64,000 nucleotides of DNA from Litorimonas sp051251645 (GTDB taxonomy: Bacteria; Pseudomonadota; Alphaproteobacteria; Caulobacterales; Maricaulaceae), in the NCBI GenBank assembly GCA_051251645.1, contig JBPOEY010000002.1, forward strand, positions 434,001 to 498,000, written 5' to 3'. This document shows positions 49,887-59,253 of the stretch, piece after piece; position 1 is the stretch's first letter, and each line of letters starts with the position of its first letter. Under the pieces are notes generated by a model. That model saw only the letters and a list, made by a program, of their open reading frames with translations. It did no database searches and was not told the DNA's origin. A program made the translations under genes and the position numbers.

Positions 49887-52100
49887 TTAGCCGTCATCGC
49901 GGGACGGGCTACGGCGGCGACGTGGGCGCTTTGGCTTATCGCCGCTGTCAGAGTCGTCGTCATCACGTTTCGCACGTGGCTTCTCTTCGACTTCAAGCTC
50001 TTCGCCTGTGTCCTGATCAACGTGCTTCATCGACAGGCGGACTTTACCGCGATCATCGAAGCCCATCAGCTTGACCCAAACGTCTTGACCTTCGGCCAAG
50101 AAATCAGACGGGTGATTGACCCGCTCTGGCTTGATCATGGAGACGTGGACGAGGCCATCTTTTTTGCCAAAGAAGTTCACGAATGCGCCGAAATCGACGA
50201 CCTTCACAACTTTACCTTTATAGACTTTGCCCGCTTCTGGCTCTTCCGTCAGGCTAGAGATCCACGCTTTCGCCGCATCGATCGATTTCTGATCGTTAGA
50301 GGCAATTTTGATCGTGCCATCATCTTCAACAGAGACGCGAGCGCCTGTGGTGTCAACGATTTCGCGGATGACCTTACCGCCGGACCCGATAACGTCACGG
50401 ATCTTATCGACTGGGATTTGCATCTGCTCGATACGCGGCGCAAATTCACCAACGCTGTCACGGCTCTCTGTCAGCGCATCATTCATGCGGTCCAGAATGT
50501 GAAGACGACCAGCATGGGCTTGGGCCAAGGCCGTTTCCATGATGTCCTCAGAAATACCCGCGATTTTGATGTCCATCTGCAAAGACGTGATGCCTTCGGA
50601 TGTCCCGGCAACTTTGAAGTCCATGTCACCAAGGTGATCTTCGTCACCCAGGATATCAGACAAAACAGCAATCCCGGCGTCATCTTTGATGAGGCCCATG
50701 GCGATACCGGAGACCGGACGCTTGAGCGGCACACCCGCATCCATCATGGCCAATGAACAGCCACAGACAGTCGCCATTGAGGACGAACCATTTGATTCTG
50801 TAATCTCAGAGACGAGACGGATTGTGTAAGGGAAGTCTTCAGCCGTTGGCAGGACCGCTTGCAGCGCGCGCCATGCGAGCTTGCCGTGGCCATGTTCGCG
50901 GCGGGAGGTTCCGCCCATGCGACCTGTTTCCCCAACCGAGTAAGGTGGGAAGTTATAGTGCAACATGAACTTGTTCTTCATCGTGCCTGTCAGCTGATCG
51001 ACGAACTGTTCGTCATCGGACGTGCCCAGCGTCGCAACACAGATCGCCTGTGTTTCGCCGCGTGTGAACAAAGCCGAACCGTGTGTGCGGGGCAGAAGAC
51101 CGGCCATCGCTTCAATCGGGCGAACTTCGTCGAGCTTACGACCGTCGATGCGTTTCTTGGTTTTGATCACCGAGGTACGAACCGTTTCAGATTCGACGGA
51201 TTTGAACGCGTCGCTGAAGATAGATTCAGACATACCGTCCGGATTATCATCAGACGCAACCAATTCAGCTTTCGCCGCTGTCTTCGTCGTGCGGAGCGCG
51301 TCTTGGCGATCCATCTTGTCTTTCATCTTGTAAGCGGCCTTGATGCCTTTTTCGGCAGACTTCTTCACAAGCTTCTTCTCAGCAGAGCGATCCGGTGCGT
51401 TATATTCGACCATTGGCTTACCGGCTTTTTCAACCAGCTCATTAATGGCTTCAATCACGTCTTGGCACGCTTCATGCGCGAACATGACGGCGCCGAGCAT
51501 TTGCTCTTCAGTCAGTTCTTTGGCTTGGCTCTCAACCATCATGACAGCGTCATGTGTACCAGCAACAACGAGGTCGAGCTCACTGTCTTCCATTTCGTCG
51601 AGCATCGGGTTGAGGACATAATCGCCATCAATCAGACCCACGCGGGCAGCGCCAATTGGGCCTGCAAACGGAGCGCCGGAGAGCGCAAGCGCGGCAGACG
51701 CGGCAACGATGCCGATGATATCAGGTTCGTTTTCAAGATCGTGTTGCAGAACCGTGATAACGATTTGCACTTCGTTCTTATAGCCCTTTGGAAAGAGCGG
51801 ACGGATCGGACGGTCTGTCAGGCGGGAGATCAGTGTCTCGCGCTCTGTTGGGCGACCTTCGCGTTTAAAGTAGCCCCCTGGCACTTTACCCGCGGCGTAG
51901 AATTTTTCCATATAGTTGACGGTCAGCGGGAAAAAGTTCTGGCCGGGGCGTTCGCTCTTGGCGAAGCAAGCCGTGGCGAGCAATTTCGTGTCACCGTAAG
52001 TCGCATAAACCGCGCCGTCAGCTTGGCGGGCAATGCGGCCCGTTTCTAGGGTGAGCGGACGTCCCGCCCAATCAATCGTTACAGATTGCGTATCAAACAT
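49887..52100 (-). CDS. pnp: Polyribonucleotide nucleotidyltransferase (PNPase)
   Basis: PNPase degrades RNA 3' to 5' with phosphate and is part of the degradosome. The ATG at 52100 (MFDTQSVTIDWAGRPL) gives 737 residues; the frame runs on to 52202 but would cross the rpsO terminator. Two RNase PH domains are present (GKVPGGYFKREGRPTE; DGSALFTRG-like HGSALFTRGETQ), followed by the KH domain (IRDVIGSGGKVIREIV) and the S1 domain (VYKGKVVKVVDFGAFVNF). A charged tail rich in Arg, Pro and Asp (KPKRPRRRRSPSRDDG) follows, as in other Alphaproteobacteria. It lies downstream of rpsO as usual. Confidence 0.97.
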   Translation of the reverse strand: MFDTQSVTIDWAGRPLTLETGRIARQADGAVYATYGDTKLLATACFAKSERPGQNFFPLTVNYMEKFYAAGKVPGGYFKREGRPTERETLISRLTDRPIRPLFPKGYKNEVQIVITVLQHDLENEPDIIGIVAASAALALSGAPFAGPIGAARVGLIDGDYVLNPMLDEMEDSELDLVVAGTHDAVMMVESQAKELTEEQMLGAVMFAHEACQDVIEAINELVEKAGKPMVEYNAPDRSAEKKLVKKSAEKGIKAAYKMKDKMDRQDALRTTKTAAKAELVASDDNPDGMSESIFSDAFKSVESETVRTSVIKTKKRIDGRKLDEVRPIEAMAGLLPRTHGSALFTRGETQAICVATLGTSDDEQFVDQLTGTMKNKFMLHYNFPPYSVGETGRMGGTSRREHGHGKLAWRALQAVLPTAEDFPYTIRLVSEITESNGSSSMATVCGCSLAMMDAGVPLKRPVSGIAMGLIKDDAGIAVLSDILGDEDHLGDMDFKVAGTSEGITSLQMDIKIAGISEDIMETALAQAHAGRLHILDRMNDALTESRDSVGEFAPRIEQMQIPVDKIRDVIGSGGKVIREIVDTTGARVSVEDDGTIKIASNDQKSIDAAKAWISSLTEEPEAGKVYKGKVVKVVDFGAFVNFFGKKDGLVHVSMIKPERVNHPSDFLAEGQDVWVKLMGFDDRGKVRLSMKHVDQDTGEELEVEEKPRAKRDDDDSDSGDKPKRPRRRRSPSRDDG

Positions 52101-52171
52101 TATTTTAAGTCTTTCATTTCGTACGTCTGCCCCTGCCATCAGGAGCGCGTCATGGGCGCGTAAATGCGCGA

Positions 52172-52199
52172 AAGCCGCCGAACCCCTGTCCGGCGGCTT
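52172..52199 (-). terminator. Hairpin between rpsO and pnp
   Basis: AAGCCGCCG and CGGCGGCTT pair perfectly around a 10-base loop just after the rpsO stop. The tail after the stem on the minus strand is TCGCGC rather than T-rich, so termination may be partial. It could act as the usual RNase processing site between these genes. Confidence 0.65.
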
Positions 52200-52210
52200 C
52201 AATTTTAAGG

Positions 52211-52480
52211 TTAGCGGCGGAGTTCCAGGCGCTTAATCAGGTCCTGATAACGCTCTTCGCTTTTCGCCTTAAGGTAATCCAGCAAACGGCGACGTTTATT
52301 GACCATAGTCAGCAAACCGCGACGCGAGTGGTTATCTTTTTTATTGGTTTTGAAGTGTTCTGTCAGGGTCTTGATGCGGTGCGTCAGGATTGCGACTTGG
52401 ACTTCGGGGGAACCAGTATCACCCGGTTTTGTTGCGTACTCAGTGATGAGTTCGGCTTTACGTTCGGCAGTAATCGACAT
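52211..52480 (-). CDS. rpsO: 30S ribosomal protein S15
   Basis: S15 is an early-binding small-subunit protein that contacts helices 20-22 of 16S rRNA. The 89-residue protein has the full standard length and conserved features: GSPEVQVAILTHRIKTLTEH, NKKDNHSRRGLLTMVNKRRR and LLDYLK near the end. It starts 18 bases after truB and is followed by a hairpin and pnp, the widely conserved order. Confidence 0.98.
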   Translation of the reverse strand: MSITAERKAELITEYATKPGDTGSPEVQVAILTHRIKTLTEHFKTNKKDNHSRRGLLTMVNKRRRLLDYLKAKSEERYQDLIKRLELRR

Positions 52481-52497
52481 CGGGCTTCTCCATTAGG

Positions 52498-53412
52498 TTA
52501 GAGGTTAAACACGCGCTTCGGAAGCAATTCCGAACCCCGCGGTTGGCATAGAGCGACCGGTTGTCCATTACTCTCAACCAAGACCCAATCTGTGTCATGG
52601 TAAGGAGAAACGGCAGCGATCGCGCGGCCCTGCCTCAATGCGGTATGTTGCGGGTCGGTCACGGCCAGCACCGGGATGTCGTCCAGTGCGGTCGAGAGCG
52701 GCAACAACCCCTCTTCGGCGCGCGCGCCATCGCACATTTGCTCTAGCGCGTCTAGCGTTATTGACCGTGAGAGGTCGAACGGCCCCACCCGTGTGCGCCG
52801 CAATCGAGACACGTGCCCTTCTGCGCCCAAGGCCTCACAAATATCGCGCGCGAGCGAGCGCACATAAGTGCCTTTGCCGCAATCCACAGTGAAGGAGGCG
52901 ACCTCTTCCGTCAGCTCAACCAACGTCACGGCGTCGATCTGGACGACCCGCGTTTTCATCTCGACCGCGACGCCTGCCCGCGCCAAATCATAGGCACGTT
53001 TACCGTCAATTTTTATGGCCGAATATTTCGGTGGAATTTGGTTCACATCCCCCACGAAGCGCGGCAATGCCGCCTCGATTTGGTCGCGTGTCGGCCGGGC
53101 GTCTGACTGTCCGATGATCGCCCCTTCTGCGTCCAGCGTGTCCGTGCTGGTGCCAAAGCTTATATCGAATTCATAGGACTTCGCCGCGTCGACGAGAAAC
53201 GGCACGGTCTTTGTTGCTTCGCCCAGTGCTATCGGCAAAATCCCAGTGGCGAGCGGATCTAACGTCCCAGCATGCCCGGCCTTCTGTGCTTGGAACAACC
53301 AACGCACGCGTCCGACAGCCTTCGTGCTCCCAAGCTCAAGCGGTTTATCCAGCACCACCCAGCCATGCACGGGATTACCGCGCTTTTTTCGATTACGTCC
53401 GTTGGGGTCCAT
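52498..53412 (-). CDS. truB: tRNA pseudouridine(55) synthase TruB
   Basis: TruB makes pseudouridine at position 55 in the T-loop of tRNAs. The 304-residue protein contains the catalytic motif GHAGTLDPLATGILPIALG with the nucleophilic Asp, GDVNQIPPKYSAIKIDGKRAYDLAR and YVRSLARDICEALG. It begins at the ATG at 53412 after a basic N-terminal stretch (RNRKKRG). rpsO follows directly. Upstream the usual neighbour rbfA is separated by a lipoprotein gene and an oxygenase-like gene, which interrupt the ancestral block. Confidence 0.96.
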   Translation of the reverse strand: MDPNGRNRKKRGNPVHGWVVLDKPLELGSTKAVGRVRWLFQAQKAGHAGTLDPLATGILPIALGEATKTVPFLVDAAKSYEFDISFGTSTDTLDAEGAIIGQSDARPTRDQIEAALPRFVGDVNQIPPKYSAIKIDGKRAYDLARAGVAVEMKTRVVQIDAVTLVELTEEVASFTVDCGKGTYVRSLARDICEALGAEGHVSRLRRTRVGPFDLSRSITLDALEQMCDGARAEEGLLPLSTALDDIPVLAVTDPQHTALRQGRAIAAVSPYHDTDWVLVESNGQPVALCQPRGSELLPKRVFNL

Positions 53413-53572
53413 AGGCGGGGCTTGGCCGCGGTTTTGTGTGTAGGCAACTTGAAAAGCCTGTATGCCCTGCCCAAAATTAGAAATTGGTCATAATATGCGA
53501 GGCTGCATTGCGACACTTTGTCATCATCCATAGGGCTGACCTTAGGGCATCATGACACAGTTAGAGACCGAT

Positions 53573-53995
53573 ATGACTATCAAATTTCTTGCCTTCGCAG
53601 CAGCAACCATCAGCCTGAGTGCGTGTTCAACAATCGTCAATGGCAGCAATCAAATGGTCAATGTCGACACCGGAACGGTCTCTGGGGCCGACTGCACTGC
53701 AACGGGTGGCTCCAATAACGCCATCAATATGCAGTTTAGCACGCCTGCTGAAGTCAAACTTCCTCGGTCGAGCAAGCCCGTTTCGATTAGCTGTGACAAA
53801 ATAGGATATAGGACAGCGAACCAGACGATTTCCGGCAAAGTTGAAGGATCAACGGCCGGTAATGTCGTCCTTGGCGGTCCTATCGGCGTAGGCGTTGATG
53901 CGCTTACGGGCGCGATCTATAAATATCCTGACACCGTTTCAATCGCCATGGTCGGGGTCAACACACCGACCGTCACAGGTGAACCGATCAGCTAA
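53573..53995 (+). CDS. Small putative lipoprotein
   Basis: The ATG at 53573 gives 140 residues; the frame extends back to 53552. The signal peptide MTIKFLAFAAATISLSAC ends in the lipobox LSAC. The mature part begins STIVNGSNQMVNVDTG, a segment common to a group of small proteobacterial lipoproteins of unknown role, and has GGPIGVGVDALTGAIYKYP near its end. It stands on the opposite strand to the surrounding translation genes and is followed by a terminator. Confidence 0.75.
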   Translation: MTIKFLAFAAATISLSACSTIVNGSNQMVNVDTGTVSGADCTATGGSNNAINMQFSTPAEVKLPRSSKPVSISCDKIGYRTANQTISGKVEGSTAGNVVLGGPIGVGVDALTGAIYKYPDTVSIAMVGVNTPTVTGEPIS

Positions 53996-54024
53996 TCTGG
54001 CTTTCCTGAAGGCTAATGTCTAAT

Positions 54025-54053
54025 CCTCTCCTCTATCAGGAGTGGGTTTTTTT
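54025..54053 (+). terminator. Rho-independent terminator after the lipoprotein gene
   Basis: CCTCTCCT and AGGAGTGG pair with one mismatch around CTATC, followed by seven T. It lies 30 bases past the stop. Confidence 0.8.
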
Positions 54054-54062
54054 GATCCATCT

Positions 54063-54938
54063 TTAATTACTACAGCGCGCCGTGAGGTAAAGTGCGCCGT
54101 CACGCATTTCGGTGCGCGGGGGCTTTTTCATATCTTTGCATTGCCTGCCAATATTATTGCCCGTCTCCACCTCAAATCGGTAGCCATGCCACGGGCAGGT
54201 GATCGTTCCGTCTGGGGCGATATCTCCGCCATCCAAAGGGCCGAGTAAGTGTGGACAGATGGCACTGTGGACGATCCAACGGTCCTGCCAGAAACGCAGG
54301 CAATAACGATGATGGGACCATTCAACGGAATGCACGACGTGACGGTCAAGCCGCCCCTCTGCACCAAGACATAAATCCGCCGCCGCGTCGTCCCGGATGA
54401 CTTGGCGCCAACGCTGGCGATCATCCAGTGCGGATTGACGCCCTTCCATCAACCCCACATCCTCATCATAAAGTTGGGCATATTGACCGCGAAGATAATG
54501 TAGGGCGACGGCCCCAATGGATGGATCCGCCGGGGTCTCTGGCAGGTAGAAGCGCACATCAATATCAATTTCGCCCGCATTGACCCGGCTGGCCTGCGTG
54601 TGGATTTCTGTCCCCTGCCCCATACCGGATATCACGGTCGACACCCAATAATGGCGATCCATATCGACAATCAGGTCGATCAGCTGATACCCACCAGAGG
54701 GGACGCCTAATTTGGCGCGCCAGCCCCAGGGGCCGCTATCAATCAGGTCAATGGCTGAGAAGGATGACGCGTGCACATGGGGGAGATGTTCCCAGTCATG
54801 CGCATTTTCCATCATTCGGGTGAGGGTCACCGGAAGGCGGCGTGTGTAGTGACCAAGATAATGCTGCGCCTCAATGCGCGTATAGTCGATTTGGTTCGGC
54901 CGCTTTGCGCAAACTGCCTGCTCAACATCCGTTAGCAT
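54063..54938 (-). CDS. Rieske non-heme iron oxygenase-like protein with reversed domain order
   Basis: The 291-residue protein carries a mononuclear iron site early: NAHDWEHLPHVH, which is Asn-X2-Asp-X2-His-X4-His, at about residues 45-56. The Rieske [2Fe-2S] ligands come at the C-terminus: CPHLLGPL and CPWHGY, about residues 228-254. Ring-hydroxylating oxygenases normally have the Rieske domain first, so this order is swapped. It should oxidise a small hydrophobic molecule with electrons from a reductase; none is encoded nearby. No signal peptide is seen. It lies on the same strand as rbfA, 29 bases beyond its stop. Confidence 0.75.
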   Translation of the reverse strand: MLTDVEQAVCAKRPNQIDYTRIEAQHYLGHYTRRLPVTLTRMMENAHDWEHLPHVHASSFSAIDLIDSGPWGWRAKLGVPSGGYQLIDLIVDMDRHYWVSTVISGMGQGTEIHTQASRVNAGEIDIDVRFYLPETPADPSIGAVALHYLRGQYAQLYDEDVGLMEGRQSALDDRQRWRQVIRDDAAADLCLGAEGRLDRHVVHSVEWSHHRYCLRFWQDRWIVHSAICPHLLGPLDGGDIAPDGTITCPWHGYRFEVETGNNIGRQCKDMKKPPRTEMRDGALYLTARCSN

Positions 54939-54967
54939 ACATCTCTTTCAGGCGTGAAATAACGGGC

Positions 54968-55360
54968 CTACTCTTCCTCACCGCCGAGGTCACGCACCAC
55001 CTCAGGACGGGCGAGCAGGCGCGCCATGTCGTCGGCCGTTTCAAAGGTCGTATCCAGCCGGAACACCAAACGCGGCGTGCTTTTCATTTCCAGCTCGCGG
55101 CCCAATCGACCCCGCAAAAACCGCGCGCAGCGCTGGAGACCCTCAATCACTTCAGGACCATTCGCGCCCCGACCGAGCGGTGCTGCAAAAACGGTTGCGA
55201 CTTTGAGGTCAGGCGCCGCGCGTACTTCGGCAATCGTGACGCTCACTCCTTTTAGGGCCGGATCACGCAAGTCTTCTTTATTGATTATGTCCGCCAAGGC
55301 GCGGCGGATCACTTCGCCGGCTTTAAGCTGACGTTGGGAGGGAGGGCGATTACGGCTCAT
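54968..55360 (-). CDS. rbfA: Ribosome-binding factor A
   Basis: RbfA helps mature the 5' end of 16S rRNA and the 30S subunit. The 130-residue protein shows the KH-like fold pattern: RQLKAGEVIRRALADII, DPALKGVSVTIAEVRAAPDLKVATVF and LELKSTPRLVFRLDTTFE (here MKSTPRLVFRLD). It follows infB as in most bacteria, but a strong terminator lies between the two, so rbfA may depend on its own promoter or on read-through. Confidence 0.95.
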   Translation of the reverse strand: MSRNRPPSQRQLKAGEVIRRALADIINKEDLRDPALKGVSVTIAEVRAAPDLKVATVFAAPLGRGANGPEVIEGLQRCARFLRGRLGRELEMKSTPRLVFRLDTTFETADDMARLLARPEVVRDLGGEEE

Positions 55361-55443
55361 AGGATTTTGCCTAACAGGGTTCGGCGCCGTGAAGCGTCGG
55401 AATTTAAATCTATCCAGATCGTCCGAAACTCACTTTGAGGTCT

Positions 55444-55474
55444 TAAAAAACGGGGAGGCCTAAACCTCCCCGTC
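55444..55474 (-). terminator. Rho-independent terminator after infB
   Basis: On the minus strand ACGGGGAGG and CCTCCCCGT pair perfectly around a 6-base loop, followed by TTTTTT. It lies 23 bases past the infB stop, ahead of rbfA. Confidence 0.9.
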
Positions 55475-55496
55475 ATATCATTAAAGCAAGAACTCG

Positions 55497-58349
55497 CTAT
55501 TCGCTTTCGGCTTCCATGTCAGACATGGCAACATCGTCGAGCGAGCGGTCAATCATTTCAACCGTGAAACATTCGATCTGATCGCCCTTGCGAAGGTCTT
55601 CGTAGTTCTCAAACGCCATACCGCATTCCATGCCGCTCTGGACCTTCTCGACTTCGTCCTTGAAGCGCTTGAGGGTTTTGAGCGTGCCTTCGTGGATGAC
55701 AACATCGTCGCGCAAGAGGCGCACACCCGATCCGCGTTCGACACGGCCATCGGATACGCGGCAACCCGCGATCTTGCCGAGCTTGGAGATGTTGAACACT
55801 TCCAAAATTTCGGCGTAACCGATGAAGGTTTCGCGGCGTTCCGGCTTGATCATACCCGTCAACACACCTTCGACCATTTCGATCAACTCATAGATGATCG
55901 AGTAATAGCGAATTTCGACACCTTCACGCGCCGCCATTTCCTTGGCCTGCTTGTTTGGACGCACGTTGAACGCGATAATCGGCGCGCCTGCTGTCATCGC
56001 CATCTGCACATCGCTTTCGGAAATCCCGCCGGCTTCGGCGTAAATGACGTTGGCTTTGACTTCGGAATTAGACAGACCTTCCAAAGACGCTTTGATCGCT
56101 TCAGCAGAGCCTTGAACGTCGGCTTTGACCAGCAGCGGCAGCTCGGAGACTTCCTTGTTCTGCAGTTTCGCCATCATCTGTTCCATCGATGCCAGCGCGT
56201 TCGGCTGTGAGGCCGTGACTTTGCGTTTCAGGCCCTGACGATATTCAACGATTTCGCGGGCTTTTTGTTCGCCATCAACAACGGCGAAGGGTTCGCCTGG
56301 CATCGGCGCACCGTCGAGACCCATGACTTCGATCGCCATGCTCGGTCCGGCAGCTTTAATCTGCTTGCCGCGCTCATCCATCATCGCTTTGACCTTGCCC
56401 ATATACTCATCAGCCACGATCATGTCGCCGCGTTTCAAGGTGCCGCGTTTGACGAGCAAGGTCGTGACGGCGCCACGCCCTTTCTCAAAGCGGGATTCAA
56501 TCACCAAGCCGTCAGGATTGCGTTTCGGATTGGCTTTCAGTTCCATCAACTCGGCTTGCAGCGTAATCGCTTCAGCCAACTCTTTCAGACCTGTTTTCTC
56601 CTTGGCGGAGACGGGAATGGCTTGCACCTCACCCGACATGTTTTCCGTCACGATCTCATATTGCAGCAGGTCCGTTTCGACCTTCAGCGAGTTGGCCTCA
56701 TACGTATCCATTTTGTTGATAGCGACGATGATCGGCTTCCCTGCGCCCAGTGCATAGCGGATCGACTCGATCGTTTGCGGCTTCACGCCATCATCAGCCG
56801 CAACAACCAGCACGACAATATCAACGGCTTCCGCACCACGGGTCCGCATTTGCGCGAACGCGGCGTGACCCGGTGTGTCCAGCACGGTGATTTTATCGCC
56901 TGAAGCCAGTTGCAATTGATAGGCCCCGATATGCTGCGTGATCCCGCCCGCTTCGCCAGAGGCGACATCGGTTGAACGCAACGCATCGAGCAGCGATGTT
57001 TTACCGTGATCGACGTGACCCATAATCGCAATCACAGGGGCCCGCGGCTTGCGGTCCTTTTCAGCGGATGGCTCATCATCAAGCAGGAAGTTATCTTCGA
57101 CGTCGGCGTCCGACACACGTTTCACTGTGTGACCGAAATCCTCAACGATCAACTGCGCCGTATCCGCGTCCAGCACATCGTTCATGGTCGACATGGTGCC
57201 TTGTTGCATGAGGTATTTCACCACATCGGCGCCGCGTTCCGCCATCCGGTTCGCCAAATCAGCAATCGTGATGGTTTCTGGCACAACGACTTCGCGCTGC
57301 ACTTTTTCACGCGATCCGGAGCCCCCGGCACGGCGTTGACGTTCACGTTCGCGCTTACGTTTCACGGCGGCGAGCGAGCGCTGACGCTCATCATTGCCCG
57401 ATAGAGCCGACACAATCGTCAGCTTACCGCGACGACGTTTTTGTTCGCCCTTGGAACGGGTTGGCGGCGGTGTGTTGCGTTTCTTCTTGATCCGGCCGCC
57501 GGCCTTTTCAATCTCGGAAAGCTCTTCGCCTTCTTTACGTTCCAGCGGGGAGCCGACACTTTTACGCTGTAAGCGCTCTTCTGCTTCTTTTTCTTTTTCG
57601 CGCTTGGCCGCGTCTTCTTCTTCGATGCGTTTTAGCTCAGCTTCTTCTTCAGCCTTTTTCTTGGCTTCCAATTTCGTTTGCTCATCCAGCATACGCGCCT
57701 GACGGGCTTCAGCTTCAGCCGCTTTTTTCGCGGCCCGCTCAGCGGATTGCGCTTGCGCCTTCATCAAGGCTTCTTGACGTGCCTTATATTCAGCCACGGA
57801 CAAGCCGAGACCGCGTGCCGCCGTCGCGATATCTGCATCACTGACCTTTGGCGCTCTAGGCTTAGCTTTCGGTGTCGGCTTGGGTTTCGGTGTCGGTTTG
57901 GCTTCTGCCGCAGATATAATCGGCGGAGCCAGAGTTGGCGCTTTCGCCGCAGCGCCAGTTTTTATCGTCGCTGCTTGCGGACCTGTGGTCGCACGCACTT
58001 CTGCACTTTCCGGTTTCGGAATTTCAACCGCTTTCGCATCCGCCGTCACAATAGGTGCCGTTGGCTCGGGCGCAGCAGGCTGTGGGGTCGGCGTCGCAGC
58101 GACGGGCGTTGGTTTTGGCGCGACTGGCGTCGGCGTCGGTGCCGGAGGCGGCGTCGGTGTGTTCTTCGGCGTCAGCTGAATTTTCGGCTTCACGCCAGCA
58201 GAGCCCGTAGACCCCGGTTTGACCAGACGCTTCTTTTTCTTTTCCACAACGACGGCAGATGGGCGCGCGCTCGTTCGGCGCGGTCCCCGTGTTGGGCCAC
58301 CAGGGCGTCCACCAATTGGGCCGCGCGGTCGGTTGTTGTTATCGCTCAT
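55497..58349 (-). CDS. infB: Translation initiation factor IF-2
   Basis: IF-2 is the GTPase that brings initiator tRNA to the 30S subunit. The 950-residue protein has a long N-terminal half of low complexity: Pro/Thr/Lys-rich up to about residue 170, then Glu/Lys/Ala-rich coiled-coil-like to about 310. It then has the IF2_N fold and the G domain with GHVDHGKTSLLD, DTPGHAAF and NKMD. The C-terminal tRNA-binding domains follow (GMECGMAFENYEDLRKGD). The ATG at 58349 is followed by an Arg/Gly/Pro-rich start. It lies 151 bases after ylxR on the same strand and is followed by a terminator. Confidence 0.97.
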   Translation of the reverse strand: MSDNNNRPRGPIGGRPGGPTRGPRRTSARPSAVVVEKKKKRLVKPGSTGSAGVKPKIQLTPKNTPTPPPAPTPTPVAPKPTPVAATPTPQPAAPEPTAPIVTADAKAVEIPKPESAEVRATTGPQAATIKTGAAAKAPTLAPPIISAAEAKPTPKPKPTPKAKPRAPKVSDADIATAARGLGLSVAEYKARQEALMKAQAQSAERAAKKAAEAEARQARMLDEQTKLEAKKKAEEEAELKRIEEEDAAKREKEKEAEERLQRKSVGSPLERKEGEELSEIEKAGGRIKKKRNTPPPTRSKGEQKRRRGKLTIVSALSGNDERQRSLAAVKRKRERERQRRAGGSGSREKVQREVVVPETITIADLANRMAERGADVVKYLMQQGTMSTMNDVLDADTAQLIVEDFGHTVKRVSDADVEDNFLLDDEPSAEKDRKPRAPVIAIMGHVDHGKTSLLDALRSTDVASGEAGGITQHIGAYQLQLASGDKITVLDTPGHAAFAQMRTRGAEAVDIVVLVVAADDGVKPQTIESIRYALGAGKPIIVAINKMDTYEANSLKVETDLLQYEIVTENMSGEVQAIPVSAKEKTGLKELAEAITLQAELMELKANPKRNPDGLVIESRFEKGRGAVTTLLVKRGTLKRGDMIVADEYMGKVKAMMDERGKQIKAAGPSMAIEVMGLDGAPMPGEPFAVVDGEQKAREIVEYRQGLKRKVTASQPNALASMEQMMAKLQNKEVSELPLLVKADVQGSAEAIKASLEGLSNSEVKANVIYAEAGGISESDVQMAMTAGAPIIAFNVRPNKQAKEMAAREGVEIRYYSIIYELIEMVEGVLTGMIKPERRETFIGYAEILEVFNISKLGKIAGCRVSDGRVERGSGVRLLRDDVVIHEGTLKTLKRFKDEVEKVQSGMECGMAFENYEDLRKGDQIECFTVEMIDRSLDDVAMSDMEAESE

Positions 58350-58500
58350 TCTATTCTTTCAAATCATCATGTCGGCAGGCAAATCATCATGCCATCGGTA
58401 CGATGCTCCGGTTTACTTGACCGCAGTTATCGCGTCTCTGACCGCCGTGTCGCGGCCCCTCTTGACGACGGGCCACAATGTAGCGGGTATCTATAGTTTT

Positions 58501-59232
58501 TCAACCGCTGTTGGGCGGTGGTTCTTCGGGCGGCGGTTCCAGCGAAATTTCGTGCTGAATATCGTCCCAGTGATCAGGAACAAGCGGCTCAAAGCCCGAA
58601 AGTCGTTTGGCGCTGCGCCGGATCGCTTTGACCATCTTACCCGACGTGATGGCGGCATGGACAACAGGCGAGCGGCCCAAGGCGAGCCCAATCTCTTCAG
58701 CTGTGAAACAGCCAATCACTGGCGGATCATCCCGTCCTAATTCGCGCGCGGTCGCCAAGCTGAGTGTGCGGAGTTTCCCCCGCCCATCGGACGCCCCGTC
58801 AGAGGCTTCGATACGGATCGCCACCTCGCCTCTGGCCGCCACTTCGCGAACGCCCGTTTGACCATAAGCCAGACGGCCCGCTTTGCGCGCCATTGTGAAC
58901 TGACCCAACAGCCGACGACGCAATTGCTGATGCGTTTGCGTTATGAGTGCGTCAGCGTCAATTTTGACCTTAGATTTGAACCCGCGGTTAAATCCGCCGC
59001 GTTTTACCGCATCGCGCAAATCATCCGCATTAGCCGTCACCCACACGCCGCGACCCGGAAGCTTTTCGTAAACGTCAGCGACAAGCTCATGATCGGGCGA
59101 GCGCACAAAGCGCACCATAAGGTTTGGATCGCGCACCTCTCCGCGCGCCACGCAGCGGCGTTCGCGAGGTTTATGGCCCCGGCGGTCTTCCTCGATTGGG
59201 TCGAGGTGCGTGGTGGCGGACTCCGCGCTCAA
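58501..59232 (-). CDS. ylxR: YlxR-family RNA-binding protein (DUF448) with L7Ae-like C-terminal domain
   Basis: The 243-residue protein begins from a TTG at 59232. RRCVARGEVRDPNLMVRFVRSPD and GRGVWVTANADDLRDAVKRGGF are DUF448 signatures. The C-terminal half (FTMARKAGRLAYGQTGVREV and AIRRSAKRLSGFEPL) looks like the L7Ae-type domain fused in Alphaproteobacteria. The family binds RNA and is encoded between nusA and infB, as here; a role in transcription-translation coupling is proposed. The start is uncertain because it is TTG and lies 22 bases after nusA. Confidence 0.88.
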   Translation of the reverse strand: MSAESATTHLDPIEEDRRGHKPRERRCVARGEVRDPNLMVRFVRSPDHELVADVYEKLPGRGVWVTANADDLRDAVKRGGFNRGFKSKVKIDADALITQTHQQLRRRLLGQFTMARKAGRLAYGQTGVREVAARGEVAIRIEASDGASDGRGKLRTLSLATARELGRDDPPVIGCFTAEEIGLALGRSPVVHAAITSGKMVKAIRRSAKRLSGFEPLVPDHWDDIQHEISLEPPPEEPPPNSG

Positions 59233-59253
59233 GCGGTCCGATCTAAAGGCGCA

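Noticed and set aside
50859..52049. A 396-codon plus-strand frame
   Set aside because: It is an antisense shadow of pnp with no domain or start signal.
55692..58496. Several long plus-strand frames opposite infB
   Set aside because: They are composition shadows of the infB gene, rich in Arg, Phe and His, without family resemblance.
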